Positions 49,352-59,986 of a DNA stretch of 64,000 bases are shown one piece after another; the stretch's first letter is position 1; each line of letters begins with the position of its first letter. The stretch is from Rotaria socialis (Eukaryota > Rotifera > Eurotatoria > Philodinida > Philodinidae), in assembly GCA_905331475.1 (NCBI GenBank), contig CAJNYU010002679.1, positions 350,221 through 414,220 on the forward strand. The letters are read 5' to 3'. Under the pieces are notes generated by a model that was given only the letters and a program-made list of their open reading frames with translations, was not told the DNA's origin and ran no database searches. The position numbers and the translations under genes are program-made.

Positions 49352-51216
49352 CGTATTTTTAAGGGTAAATTATTAATTTCGTCAGTGAAGCATAAAAGGA
49401 GTGTACCAAAAAGCAAAATCGAATTACGGAAATGATCTGCCACATCAGTAGCAAAATCGGCCGATGCATGCTTGTTTTTTTTTTGTTGCTTCTGAATTTA
49501 TACAGACGGAGAAAACATTTTGACATTCGCATATTATCATGATTTTTACGATATTTTTATCGAATTTAGCAATTTGTAATCAAGTAGAAATAGATTAATG
49601 CTTTCGATTATAAATGCAGAGTTCATTTTCAACTCAGTTTAATAAAAAAAATAGTTAGCACATGTTGATAGTGTATGGATTTAATAACTACGTCATAGGA
49701 CTGATTTTCGATCTATCCAGTGTATGAGTCAACAACCGTCAGATTAATATGTCGAGCTATCGGAGTAATACACGACAGAAAATATTAGCATATTTACTGT
49801 ATTTGGTATGCACGATTATCTGCTGATTAATATTTTAATCAACAATAGAACTGACGAAAAGTGTGACACTGCGCATTTGAGACCCATCTGAGGAAGTTGC
49901 CGATGATAAAATGGTAAAAAAATTGAATTACATTCAGTTGTTAGAATTTTAATTGAGGGCATTGAATAAATATGCTGTTTTTCGATTAAATGCGAAGAAA
50001 ACATGAATTAAAACCAAACATCAAATCATTTATAATATATTCGAAGAATAATTCATTAAAATCTATTTCCTCAATAATAACTGAAACTCAAACGTCTGTT
50101 CAAGTCTCACAACTCTCTCATAATGAAAACAAAATAGATCAAAAACGTTTTTGAATGATTTATTTTAATAATATAGTGTGATTTTTGCAAAGTCCTTAAT
50201 ACTTCCTATTAGAAATTTATGAAATCGGCTTTCTTTGCATTAGTTCTGTATTCGGTTGTTGCCGCATTTGTTTTTTGGTTATTTTACGGAAGGAAAAAGA
50301 ATTTCCTAATTGAATGATAGTCCAGAGGAAAATTAGAATATGATAACTACTTTCATTCGAGTAATCAGAAAAAAAAATTGGCCCACTCTTACACTGCTCG
50401 TTTTAACTCTAGATCTAATAAACGTGACCAAACTAGAAGATGACTTAGTTTGGAGTAATTTTACCCACAGATATTAGAATAATAAATTATCGTGAAACAG
50501 ACTCTGTAGGATGAGAAATAAAGTTTCAATTTCAATAATTTAGTATAAATTGATTTTTGCATTGAGAAACTGCGTTAAGTAATCGCAATAATGATGGAGG
50601 TCGACATTTCGAAATAAACCGTCATTTTTCGATATCCACCAGTGAAATCAAGGAAAAACCAGTAATAGATTAAAATGTATTCAAGACAATAGTAGAATAT
50701 AATCAATTTTTTCTATGATTAAATATTTACACAGAATCAAATATGATCAATATTTTCATTTCATAAATGATTAACATCGAGTTGTTGTACTACGATTAGA
50801 ATATATCTAAACTTTTCAAGAATACCGACTAAAATCCGATTTTTAGCGATCTATTTTACACGATTCATTATCTTCGTAACGTCAAGTTATCCTTTCGTGA
50901 TTCTTTAATGTAGTGATGTTTATATAATAAAACACACTAAACTAGTTTGATGCACAGTTCTGAAGCATTCTCAGTTGTCTACAATAAATAATCAAACGTA
51001 TTAAAAAAAAAGTAAAAGAAAAATCATATGTTGAACTTAAAGAATTATCAAATACTATTCAAACATACTGCGAGATTGAAATGATCAATTCATTTTCTTT
51101 CATGTGAAGTCGTATTGTAAATTTGGCGTTAAATTCTCTGTAGAAAACAATAAAAGATTTTCAGTCATGATTCATCTTTGCATTTTATAAAATCATTGGA
51201 AAATGTATAATAGCGT
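49352..51216. other. intergenic DNA between astacin C and the Dlx fragment
   Basis: AT-rich, no supported gene. It ends at a decayed Dlx fragment beginning at 51217. Confidence 0.6.
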
Positions 51217-51360
51217 AAAGATACTAATGTGACTACGAATAATCAAACGATGAATGAATCATCACCACGTCCAACATCTTCTACGATGATGCCGGCTACA
51301 AAAACAACATCACTATATCTAACAAAAGCGTTTTTCGAACAAATTCCATGTATTCAATAG
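51217..51360 (+). pseudogene. decayed fragment of the Distal-less last exon
   Basis: This stretch aligns with 41665-41860 of the Dlx last exon. Read in the matching frame it gives KDTNVTTNNQTMNESSPRPT against [20 protein letters not shown], then TSSTMMPATKTT against [12 protein letters not shown]. Several deletions have occurred, and a frameshift before CGAACAAATTC leads to a stop at 51358-51360. The homology seems to continue into the Dlx 3' UTR (GTAAAACTTGTTTATACA near 51385 against AATAAAACTTGTGTAATG near 42025). It lies just left of astacin D, the same position the intact Dlx gene has relative to astacin A. No homeobox remains. Confidence 0.8.
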
Positions 51361-51480
51361 CATATACCAGCAATTCATTGAAAGTAAAACTTGTTTATAC
51401 AAAAGCTACATGTTCCTTCACAGTAGTCAAATTTGCTTAATTTCGATGTTTATTAGTTGAAAGCAAAAAATGTTTGTCAT

Positions 51481-52462
51481 TTATGGACATGAATAGTATT
51501 TTTTCAGTTTGGTAATGTCTTGAGCACTCATTTTGTCTCCTCGGCCCATATAAGGTTCCCAATTTTCGTAACCAGCAAGAATAGGTCTAATTGTTGGACG
51601 GCCATTCGATGAAAAAGCATCATTCCGATAATGCATTATTGATCCTTTGAAAAAGAAAAAGAAATATTGATTAAGAAGAATTTCAAAATTCTTTATGATT
51701 TACCATAATCATAAGGTTCACTAAATGTATTAACTTGGCTTGGAGCAAATTTATCGAAATTATGTGCTTGACCTATACAAAATGGTCATTTAGATCAAGT
51801 TTTATTAATGAATTGTATCGAACCATTTTGAATATTTTCATAATAGACGCGTACATATGTATCACGATCTGGCCGAGTTTGCTCGTGAGCAAAGCCGAGC
51901 GCATGCAATAATTCGTGTATCGATACTGAAAGAGCAACACAGCTAGGGATTTGAATTGAAAGATCTTGAGCGCCATAGTTTACAATTTTACCCATATGTG
52001 ACCAACAACTATAAATTTATTTATTTTTCTTTATATCTTCTCAATAATAAATTCCTATAGATAATTTATATTTTGTCTTTCTTACCCTTGACCAGAATGG
52101 ATTCTTAACCAAACTGGATGACTGGTATCGCGCCAAACAAATCTAATACAATCATTTGTATTGGCACTAATGGTAGTCATAGCACTAATAATAACATTCT
52201 TCTGACTGGTTGTAAACGCTGCATCAAATTCAACAGGCACCACACCATTGGGCCATCTTGGAGCGCTAATATATGCAGTACGACCGTTATTTATTGGCAT
52301 TGCAATATCACCCTCGATCAATTCGATATCAGTTCGATTGTTCGCATGCATACCAGGTAAATTAAACAAATTGGGAATATTATCCTCATCTTTTCTGGGT
52401 ATTACATTCGCCTGACATGCGAGAAAGAATACGCATAAAACCAGTTTCATATAAGGAAACAT
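51481..52462 (-). CDS. astacin-family zinc metalloprotease D
   Basis: Minus-strand exons 52086-52462, 51824-52008, 51704-51772 and 51481-51644 give 264 aa. Signal peptide LVLCVFFLACQANV, switch FxGD-like LIEGDI (Leu replaces Phe), zinc motif HELLHALGFAHEQTRPDR, Met-turn SIMHY, terminal YYSCP. It is the most diverged of the four (CVALSVSIHELLHAL, RPILAGYENWEPYMGRG), but all catalytic residues are kept. Intron positions and exon lengths are the same as in A-C. Given the neighbouring Dlx fragment it is probably the oldest product of the duplication. Confidence 0.92.
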
Positions 52463-52503
52463 TATCGATCATATACTGTCGTATTATGAAAAAACAAGTA
52501 GTA

Positions 52504-52511
52504 TATTTATA
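52504..52511 (-). promoter_or_regulatory. TATA box of astacin D
   Basis: TATAAATA on the minus strand, ending 41 bp before the ATG; shared by all four astacins. Confidence 0.75.
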
Positions 52512-53326
52512 ATCAAGATTTCATTTTACGTTTACGAAAGCAACGTGGGAAACTCGAACACCGGATACAAAATCATATTCTTGAAAATTTTGAATTCGAT
52601 GTTTTTCTATCAAAAACAAATGTTACAAATTCAATCGTAATCATTTCAACTATTTATTTTCATAACAGAATACAGTTCTTAACAATACACAAGGATTTCA
52701 GGCAAAAGTTGAGTTGTAGAGTTTCAATGATGTCCAAGCCTTGTTTCCGTCAGTAATAAAATTAATGCAACACTAGTAACTTGAAAATATTACCTGTTTT
52801 TCTCCCATCTGTTTGTCTTTCTCATGGATTCTTATCTAGACGTTTAGCGGAATCAAATATATTCTCAACGACACGAACAAAAACAAAAACCACGTGTAGA
52901 CTAGTTATTTTTTAGAGTATACTCAATTGCAAACCAATCAGTGATCAGACAATAGAATTTAGATACAGGTGAGATAGATAACAGTGAATATTACTGTGAA
53001 ATATGTATAGGGGTCACCCAGGAATTATCTCTTGTCCCCACCCTAGTAGACATATTGCCAACGCTTCTATGAATACTTATCAGAACTGAGATAAACTTTG
53101 TCTATTATATGCATTGTAAAATCGAAGTATTAAAATACAATGAGAGAAATAAATAGATATCAAGATGTCATCATACTGATTATATGAGAAGCATTTATTC
53201 CATATGAAGACAGTATAAAAGACTATTGTAGACTTTCATCAACAACCTACAAATCTAATGCTATCCAAATGAAAATGATACTGGAATAGTTTCTATCTAA
53301 TTTTTGATTTTGCTCACATCAGATAA
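52512..53326. other. intergenic DNA right of the astacin cluster
   Basis: No supported gene. A CCCATCTGTTTGTCTTTCTC block near 52805 weakly resembles the corresponding piece of the other units. Confidence 0.5.
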
Positions 53327-54466
53327 TCAGTTAACGTTTGATTTCATCGCTGAAAAAAGTCCAGCTTCAATAAATGGATCAAAGAAAAGTGGTAAAGTAA
53401 TAAACATTATTCCTATAGTCCATATCCATCCAGTAAGTTTTCCTTGGAAAGTATTTGATCTTATTGGCAATTTCATTTTAATTTCCAATAAAACTAAGAG
53501 ACCGTGTATTGAGAAAAAAATCATGCTTTTACCAGACCATTTACCAGAGACAAACCATACTAGGTATTCATGTAAACAACCAGATAATATATAAGCAAAG
53601 AGACTTTTTATAGTTTTACTCATGGGTTTTATTGGGTCGATTAGTTTTGGAATAACAATAAAAGATATAAGTTGTAGTGAGGTTTTTACCAGATTATTCC
53701 AACGCTTTGACCAAAATTCTCGAAGACTCGTAGAAACGAAAGGAAATGCAGGAAAAGCAGGATTGATACGAATATTAAATAGAAGCATATAAAAACCAAA
53801 ACCTATACTAGTTACAGAATCCATAGACAAATATAAAATAGCTCCCAATAATCCATAACGAATGAAATAGGATCTTGGCGACATTAGTGATGGAGATGTC
53901 GCAAGCCATTCAGAAGGTATCAGATAAAGGATAGTTTGAAAAATAATAAATTTATAAATGCCTTGTAAAATCATTCCAAAACATTCTCCGCGGACATTTT
54001 GTTTCGATATGTCTTTTAATTTTGCTTCTGATTCTGGCATTCGTGGAAGAGCAAGAAAATATAAAACTACTAATTTCAATGGCATTTGTCGTATGTATGT
54101 CCATTTGTAAGCGAATGCTAATTCGAGAAATTTGAAACTGGTTGAACTAGCTAATCCGCCCAATGAAAAAGCTACTAAACTACTGCGGATAAATAATGAC
54201 GAGCTTAATTTCACGTAAACACATACGAACAGTAGAGAGATAGAACTAATGATAGAAACAAAATGTAAAACATGCGGAGTATTAAAATATTGACTAGTTC
54301 TAAGAATACAAATGTAGAGAATTACAATAATAAAAAAGGATGAAACGAGAGTGACTAAAGCATTTTCAACCATGCTGACGAATTGATTTAAGAAGCGCAA
54401 GTAATTTTTATCGTACTTGTCGCCGTACTGATAAGCGTTTGAAAAGATATAAAAATAAACACGCAT
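53327..54466 (-). CDS. wax-synthase-like MBOAT O-acyltransferase
   Basis: Single exon of 379 aa with about eight or nine hydrophobic segments across the whole length. The central motif SLREFWSKRWNNLVKTSLQ matches the FWxRRWNxxxK region of the wax synthase branch of membrane-bound O-acyltransferases (MBOAT_2), and SGCLHEYLVWF carries the histidine expected in the active site (the HE pair in a membrane segment). Such enzymes join fatty acyl-CoA to a long-chain alcohol or other acceptor in the ER. The true substrate is not determined. The first ATG is at 54466; an internal ATG at 54373 (MVENALVTL) is an alternative just before the first membrane segment. The family is best known from plants, algae, fungi and some protists; with no intron, horizontal acquisition is possible. 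Confidence 0.78.
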   Translation of the reverse strand: MRVYFYIFSNAYQYGDKYDKNYLRFLNQFVSMVENALVTLVSSFFIIVILYICILRTSQYFNTPHVLHFVSIISSISLLFVCVYVKLSSSLFIRSSLVAFSLGGLASSTSFKFLELAFAYKWTYIRQMPLKLVVLYFLALPRMPESEAKLKDISKQNVRGECFGMILQGIYKFIIFQTILYLIPSEWLATSPSLMSPRSYFIRYGLLGAILYLSMDSVTSIGFGFYMLLFNIRINPAFPAFPFVSTSLREFWSKRWNNLVKTSLQLISFIVIPKLIDPIKPMSKTIKSLFAYILSGCLHEYLVWFVSGKWSGKSMIFFSIHGLLVLLEIKMKLPIRSNTFQGKLTGWIWTIGIMFITLPLFFDPFIEAGLFSAMKSNVN

Positions 54467-55573
54467 AATCTAGCGTGCACCAAAAAAGAGAAGAGAAAGT
54501 AAACACGAAAACGAAATCATGATTCTTTTACATACACGGAACAGCACAAAACGAGTATTTATTAAAATCAATTTCGACTCTGTAGCTCATATATTGTAAT
54601 GGATATATATCAAACACTTCTAAACTTAATTTATCATCGAGTGAAATCGTTTTTCTCTAAATATGTGTTTGACATCGAAAATATTTTGTTTGTGCTGTTC
54701 TCTATATTTTCACCCAAAGTAATTGTCAGCAAAACTGGATGAATATGTTGAAACGGAAAAAAAGAATGCCATGGCTTAAGCTATTTGCAGTGGTCCACTA
54801 TACTAATTAAAAAAAAACTTCTAGATTTATCCATAGGTGCGACATAATATGTAGACGTCACTACCCAAGCAGACAAACATTTTGTCTGCTTGGGTAGTGC
54901 GAAGTACATTTGCTAATAAAAGCCGCTCCTGATTCCGTTGGTAGGCACAAGGTTCACTCTAGAAAGTCCGAAAGAGAAAATATCTGATAAAAATGAACTA
55001 AAATAGGCTTTAAAATAATATTTAACGATTGAAATTAGATCATAATGACTGCAGCTTGCACATATATTCATCTGATGAAAATTATGAATGTTATCCATGA
55101 CTTTGTTTATTCAGACACAAAGAGGAAAACCTGCATCTGTATCAGATGCGTATATTTTCAAATCGAACGCCCACGATATCATGAATATATTGTTAGTTAA
55201 AATCTTCAATAATTCTCCCTTCGGTTCTATGGCACACATGAAAGAATACCAAATGTATCAATACTTCTACGATAGGCTATAGAACATGTGTCTCGCTCGA
55301 TTTCATGATTCAGACTTGATCAAATTCAGAAGTTGCAAAGCGCATAATTAATCCGATAGATTTATTGTCGCACAATAGAGGCCTACTTTCGAATAAAAAC
55401 AACTGAATGCTTTATTTTCACAATCGAAAAGCGCATCACATTATTCATATTTCTTACATGTTATCATACATTAGGCAGAGCACTTATCTATGATCTTGTA
55501 TAAAAAGCAAAAAGTTGCGAGCATTCACAAACAATATAAATAAATAAATAAATAAACAAATATTTTGCTATCC
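54467..55573. other. intergenic DNA with a perfect hairpin
   Basis: No supported gene. Contains the 19-bp-arm inverted repeat at 54859-54899 and TTTATT at 55411-55416, a possible polyadenylation signal for the transporter gene on the minus strand. Confidence 0.55.
54859..54899. repeat. perfect inverted repeat, 19-bp arms, 3-nt loop
   Basis: Arm CACTACCCAAGCAGACAAA at 54859-54877 is followed by CAT and its exact reverse complement at 54881-54899. The arms are far more G/C-rich than the surroundings, and perfection suggests either recent origin or selection. Could be the trace of a mobile element end, a cruciform, or a hairpin RNA precursor. Confidence 0.85.
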
Positions 55574-57124
55574 TTAAGCAATTTTAGGCACAATGTCATC
55601 TTTCTGTGATGATGACGTGTCGGACGTTTCTTGAGCACTTATTTCATTTGATACATAATTTTCTTTTACAGAATACCATTTGTGAATGGGAAGTGATTGT
55701 AATCGATGCATCATACGCCATGTCAATAGTAGCCAAACAATACCGAACACAGTACAACCGGCGACTTCGATTGAATAGGCATGTTTCTTAGGTAGCTTGC
55801 TTGCTATTGCTAAGACGACGCTCGACGATGCAATCTGGCCAATATTACCAAGAGTGCTTACTAATGTCATATATGTACCGCCAATACGTGGCTCACTAAT
55901 CTGAGCGTAGAAACCAACGCGAGCAACAAGTTGCACGTAGATAATTGTTTCATTGACAACAAATAGAGTCATTAAGATCGGATAGAAGATATATGGGGAA
56001 TTGACAAGTTGAGAAGTAAAATAAATATAAATTCCAATTAATACACAAATTAATAGCCGAGGTGGATATAATCGAGCAAACCAAATTAACGGTCGACGAG
56101 TTTGAGAAAGAATAAGTGGAACAATAACTTTGACGAACACCAATGGCATTGTAACAAGACCAAGAGTTTCGCGTGACATACCATTACTAGAATACAATAA
56201 AGAATAGGTGATTTTTAAGAGTTGAAATAATATTATTGCTATTCTGTTCAACAATAGCGCTATTTAAAAGAAAACCTTTTGTATAGCCGTTTTAGAAACA
56301 TCTACTTACTCAACCAAAGCGATATTAGTCATAAAATAAGTTGCTGCATAGCCAAAAGGTGAAATAATAAGAATAAATGTCAATTCTAACATATATTTCT
56401 TTTTGAATAATTTCAACACACATAAATATGTGTCGATGAGTTTCAATTTTTTCTTGTTATCATTTATAATAGGTGTTTTTTCACGAAATAGAAACGCTAT
56501 AATCAAAGTAACAACAAGAAAGCCAATGCCCCAAAATCGTATAAAGTGAGGTAGTGTAAAGAGTCCATTATCTTGCATTTTAAGAGATAGTGGCGCACGA
56601 ATGTAGCGATTGGTGAAATTAGCTGATTCAAAAGTAAGAAGAAATGATGATCCAAGAAAACGTCCAAGAGTTTGCCCCATCGTTTGTGAAGTTGATTGCC
56701 AAACAACATTTGATGTTTCAAAGAGTGTAAGAGCCCATCCATCTACGCATATGTCTTGACTTGCAGTTAAAAATATAATAAAGAAAACGAAGATTGTCAA
56801 CGGAGCAACATGCAAATAATTAACAAATGAATTAATATAGAACGATAAAACAATTAAACCGATCCCAAGTAAGATTTGTATAGGTAATAACCACGTTTGA
56901 CGTCTACCGAAGCGTTGAATATAAAAAACATCGATTATCGGTGCCCAAATTATTTTGCAACTAAATGGATAATGAACGAAATTGTAGATACTTTGTTCGC
57001 GCCATTTAGCACCTGCCGTAGTTAGAAAGATAGGAATGGATGTTGACAACCCAAGAACGACACCTTGTAAAATATACAGAACAAGTGTGACGAGAATACT
57101 GATAATCGGAGCTCTGATGAACAT
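55574..57124 (-). CDS. SLC33A1: SLC33A1-type acetyl-CoA transporter
   Basis: Two exons (56310-57124 and 55574-56186 on the minus strand) give 475 aa (human 549). The human protein carries acetyl-CoA into the ER/Golgi lumen for acetylation of gangliosides and proteins. Diagnostic text: LQGVVLGLSTSIPIFL, FVHYPFSCKIIWAPIIDVFY, FGRRQTWLLPIQ, TASQDICVDGWALTL, SQTMGQTLGRFLGSS, and in exon 2 LGLVTMPLVFVKVIVPLILS and SEPRIGGTYMTLVSTLGNIG. About 11-12 membrane segments. The C-terminus is a short Ser/Asp-rich tail ending VPKIA. The ATG follows directly on a TTTTTCTAG acceptor; a donor-like GTTAGT at about 57210 (minus strand) suggests a cis-spliced 5' UTR intron of about 86 bp. The lumenal loop before the last membrane segments is shorter than in vertebrates. 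Confidence 0.92.
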
Positions 57125-59986
57125 CTAGAAAAAGTGATTTAAACTTGAACATTTGCAATAAAAAACGTCAAAATGGATAATCGTTCAAAAACGTCAATAT
57201 GATTACTAACCTTTGATACAGCGAAATAATTATTCGTGCACCAATACATGCATAGTCTGATAAACTTTAAACGATAGAAACACAGACAAATTCGTAGCTA
57301 AATAAAATGATGCTGTACTACTATTTCTACAACTCAACAATGATATTTATTCTTGACGAAGTGTTTTTTCTAATGTTATTTATATAGTTCTACCAAATAA
57401 TTTGTTTAATTCATGATTGACATGACTAATTGACTGAAACAAATCGAACATGATGAAATGATTCAACACGTTAAAACATTTAGGATAGAAAAATTTTCCG
57501 CTCGTGAAATAAGTTCGGATAACAGTATGCTCTTATGTTGTTGTTTTTTTCTATCGAAGTCTTTAAAAAAAATTACCTATTTAGCAAATTATGTGCGATG
57601 AATAGATCAAATAGTAAAGTCAAGTGCAACGAATAAGATAGAATAAAAGTGCAGGCATTTATTCGATTAAAAAATGCCTAAAAAAAACAAATGAAAGTTT
57701 TCTGCCGTCATTTTGTTTTTTCATTCTGTGATATTCAAGCTAACTTGGTCATTTTGATATTTTCGTGCTGGAAGTCATTGAATGTAAGTAGGAAAATGTA
57801 ATCGAACAGCAATAATGGTATATAAATTGCACTGGTAAGCTTTTTGCTTCGTGTTAATAAATATGAAAGTGATCATACTATCTCTTTCGTCCAGACAACA
57901 TTCATTTTTATTGGTTGACTAAAGGTGATTAGAAATTCATAGATCGGCCTTTGCTTGTCAACCAAAAATATTAATCTTTTTAGTTTGTACGTATATTTAA
58001 GATAAGAAGTGACATTTTAGAACTACTTTTATTTGTTGTTGATTATAAAAATCATCCAAACACAAATCTACCAGTGATCTCCATTAAAGTTCGAGCGAAC
58101 CTACTAATCCAATTATTACGCAACAGAGTATTCCAAAACTAAATGTTAATCACTATTGATTTACCACTTATTGGTTCTTTGCGCGATGCTATGCATGTAG
58201 AGTTATCTATTTTTTCGTTGATGAGACTAGCAAGCAGATCAAGTTACAACGATATTAAAAGATAAAGATTTGATAAATAATTAATCATGAAACTGTTTCA
58301 GAAATTTTATTGACAGTATATTAGAATGAAAAAGTCTTCGGCCGTTTTTAAAGTCCCGAAAAATATTATATTTTATTTCTACTGATATTTAAAAAAACGA
58401 GACTTTACCACAACAATTTTGAATATTATTAGAAAGAAATTTTATACTATGTTAATATTCAATAGTTAGGCGTTGGTTATTCTTTGAAATTAGACAGTGA
58501 ACTTTTCATAAGTTGAAGCGCTAAAGAATACTACAAGATTTGTCCCGATAAACATATTGAATGATACAATGAGTAGTCATTTCACAATGATAAGTTTGAG
58601 AATGAAAGTCTTGTCGAAGAATTTAGAAGAATGTTGGAATTTGGAATTTCTCAAAAAGATTTTATGCTTTCTTTTATGCCTGAGTAATATAATAAATACA
58701 TGTGTGTTTCGCAATTATCTGGTAGAACAGTCATAATATTATAATTGATTAAGAAGCATTTACCGGTTAAACAAGAATTTTACACAGAAAACGTGTATTG
58801 AAAATTTAAAAAAAAGCTACTATTAATAAAGAGAAGGTTAACATACGTTGAATTGTCACAAGCAGAGAGAATGAGAACAATTAGAGGATATTATAATCTA
58901 TATAAAACCCGGCAAAAGCATCAAGACTGCTCTGAAATTACTCACCACCAAGAGCAGAGTTGAACACGTGCTCGAAGCAGTTGAGTTACATAAGCGTATG
59001 AAAAAATATGAAGGTTTTATGCCCCCCTCCCCTAGGTATATCCGTGCGAGTATGTCAATAATAGATAAGGGGGTTGTAGTAACAAATACAATCATAGGTT
59101 CTATTGGCTTGTGGCATTGATATACAGAGAAAGTATCGTGATCAAGGTTCCAAAATGTAATCTGTACAAACTATAATTCATGATTGAACATTTGGATTTA
59201 TAATAATTAATATCAAGATTTTGATCGGTTCCATAGAGTATGCGGTTTCTAATACTTGACTAGAAAAATAACATAAGCAAGGATTATACTACTACCAATG
59301 AAACAAGGCTTGTAAGAATTAGATAAATTCGTTAATATCATGTAGACTAGATATTTTTAAATATATCCATGGTAATGTTCTTTAAAACTGATGGAAATCT
59401 ATTCGCATAAGATCCTAATGTTTAATTCAACAGATTTCGCTAGAATACGAATTCGTATCATATTTCTAGGCTCGTCCTATTACGAAACATCCTGATCTTT
59501 TGTGTGTTCGATTTTTCTAACATAGATTTTTATGTAAAACGAGTCTCGACGAGAATATATTTTCTCATGAAAATCAAAAGAGAATCCATCGCACATATTT
59601 TTTATACGAATACGTCATAAAAAGATTTAGACAAAGTTCTTACTACAAAATCTAGGTGATTGATTCAGAATTCACTATTTTATTCTAACAAGAGTTTTCT
59701 AGGGTAGGAAGGACTGGGAAGATTGTTGATCTTATCATACAATTATCATGTTTTTTTTTCTGTCCTTACAACAGAACACAAGTAAACTAAGTCAATAATG
59801 ATCAAACCAGAAAAAAACAACATTTTTTTTTTAGTAAACTCAACTATATCTCTTTCGTTTAGTGACTAAGTAATAAACACTTATTCTCTCATGACTCATA
59901 TATTTACCTAACACATGATGACTATCCAACTTGTTAGGTTAGATAGTATATAAAAAATTGATACTTTGAGAATAAGTGATATAAAA
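57125..59986. other. intergenic DNA, nothing recognised
   Basis: AT-rich and 2.9 kb long. Holds a possible 5' UTR exon of the transporter gene near 57210 and the promoter of the OTU-like/vWA gene. Short frames inside it lack motifs. Confidence 0.55.

Larger units (their letters stand above)
42131..52511 (-). repeat. tandem segmental duplication, four units of about 3.1 kb
   Basis: The four astacin starts lie 3113, 3086 and 3161 bp apart. Intergenic pieces are also related: for example, TTTAATTTGAGTCGTGTCTT near 44257 matches a segment near 47355, CTACACAATTAGCAAATGAA near 44672 matches one near 47981, and 44446-44471 resembles 47498-47523 (only weakly 52813). So whole segments, not just coding sequence, were duplicated. 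The left part of the unit once included the end of the Dlx gene (see 51217-51360). Confidence 0.85.

Noticed and set aside
58898..59095. Short minus-strand frame in the 57-60 kb gap
   Set aside because: No motif, no splice partners, no neighbours in frame.
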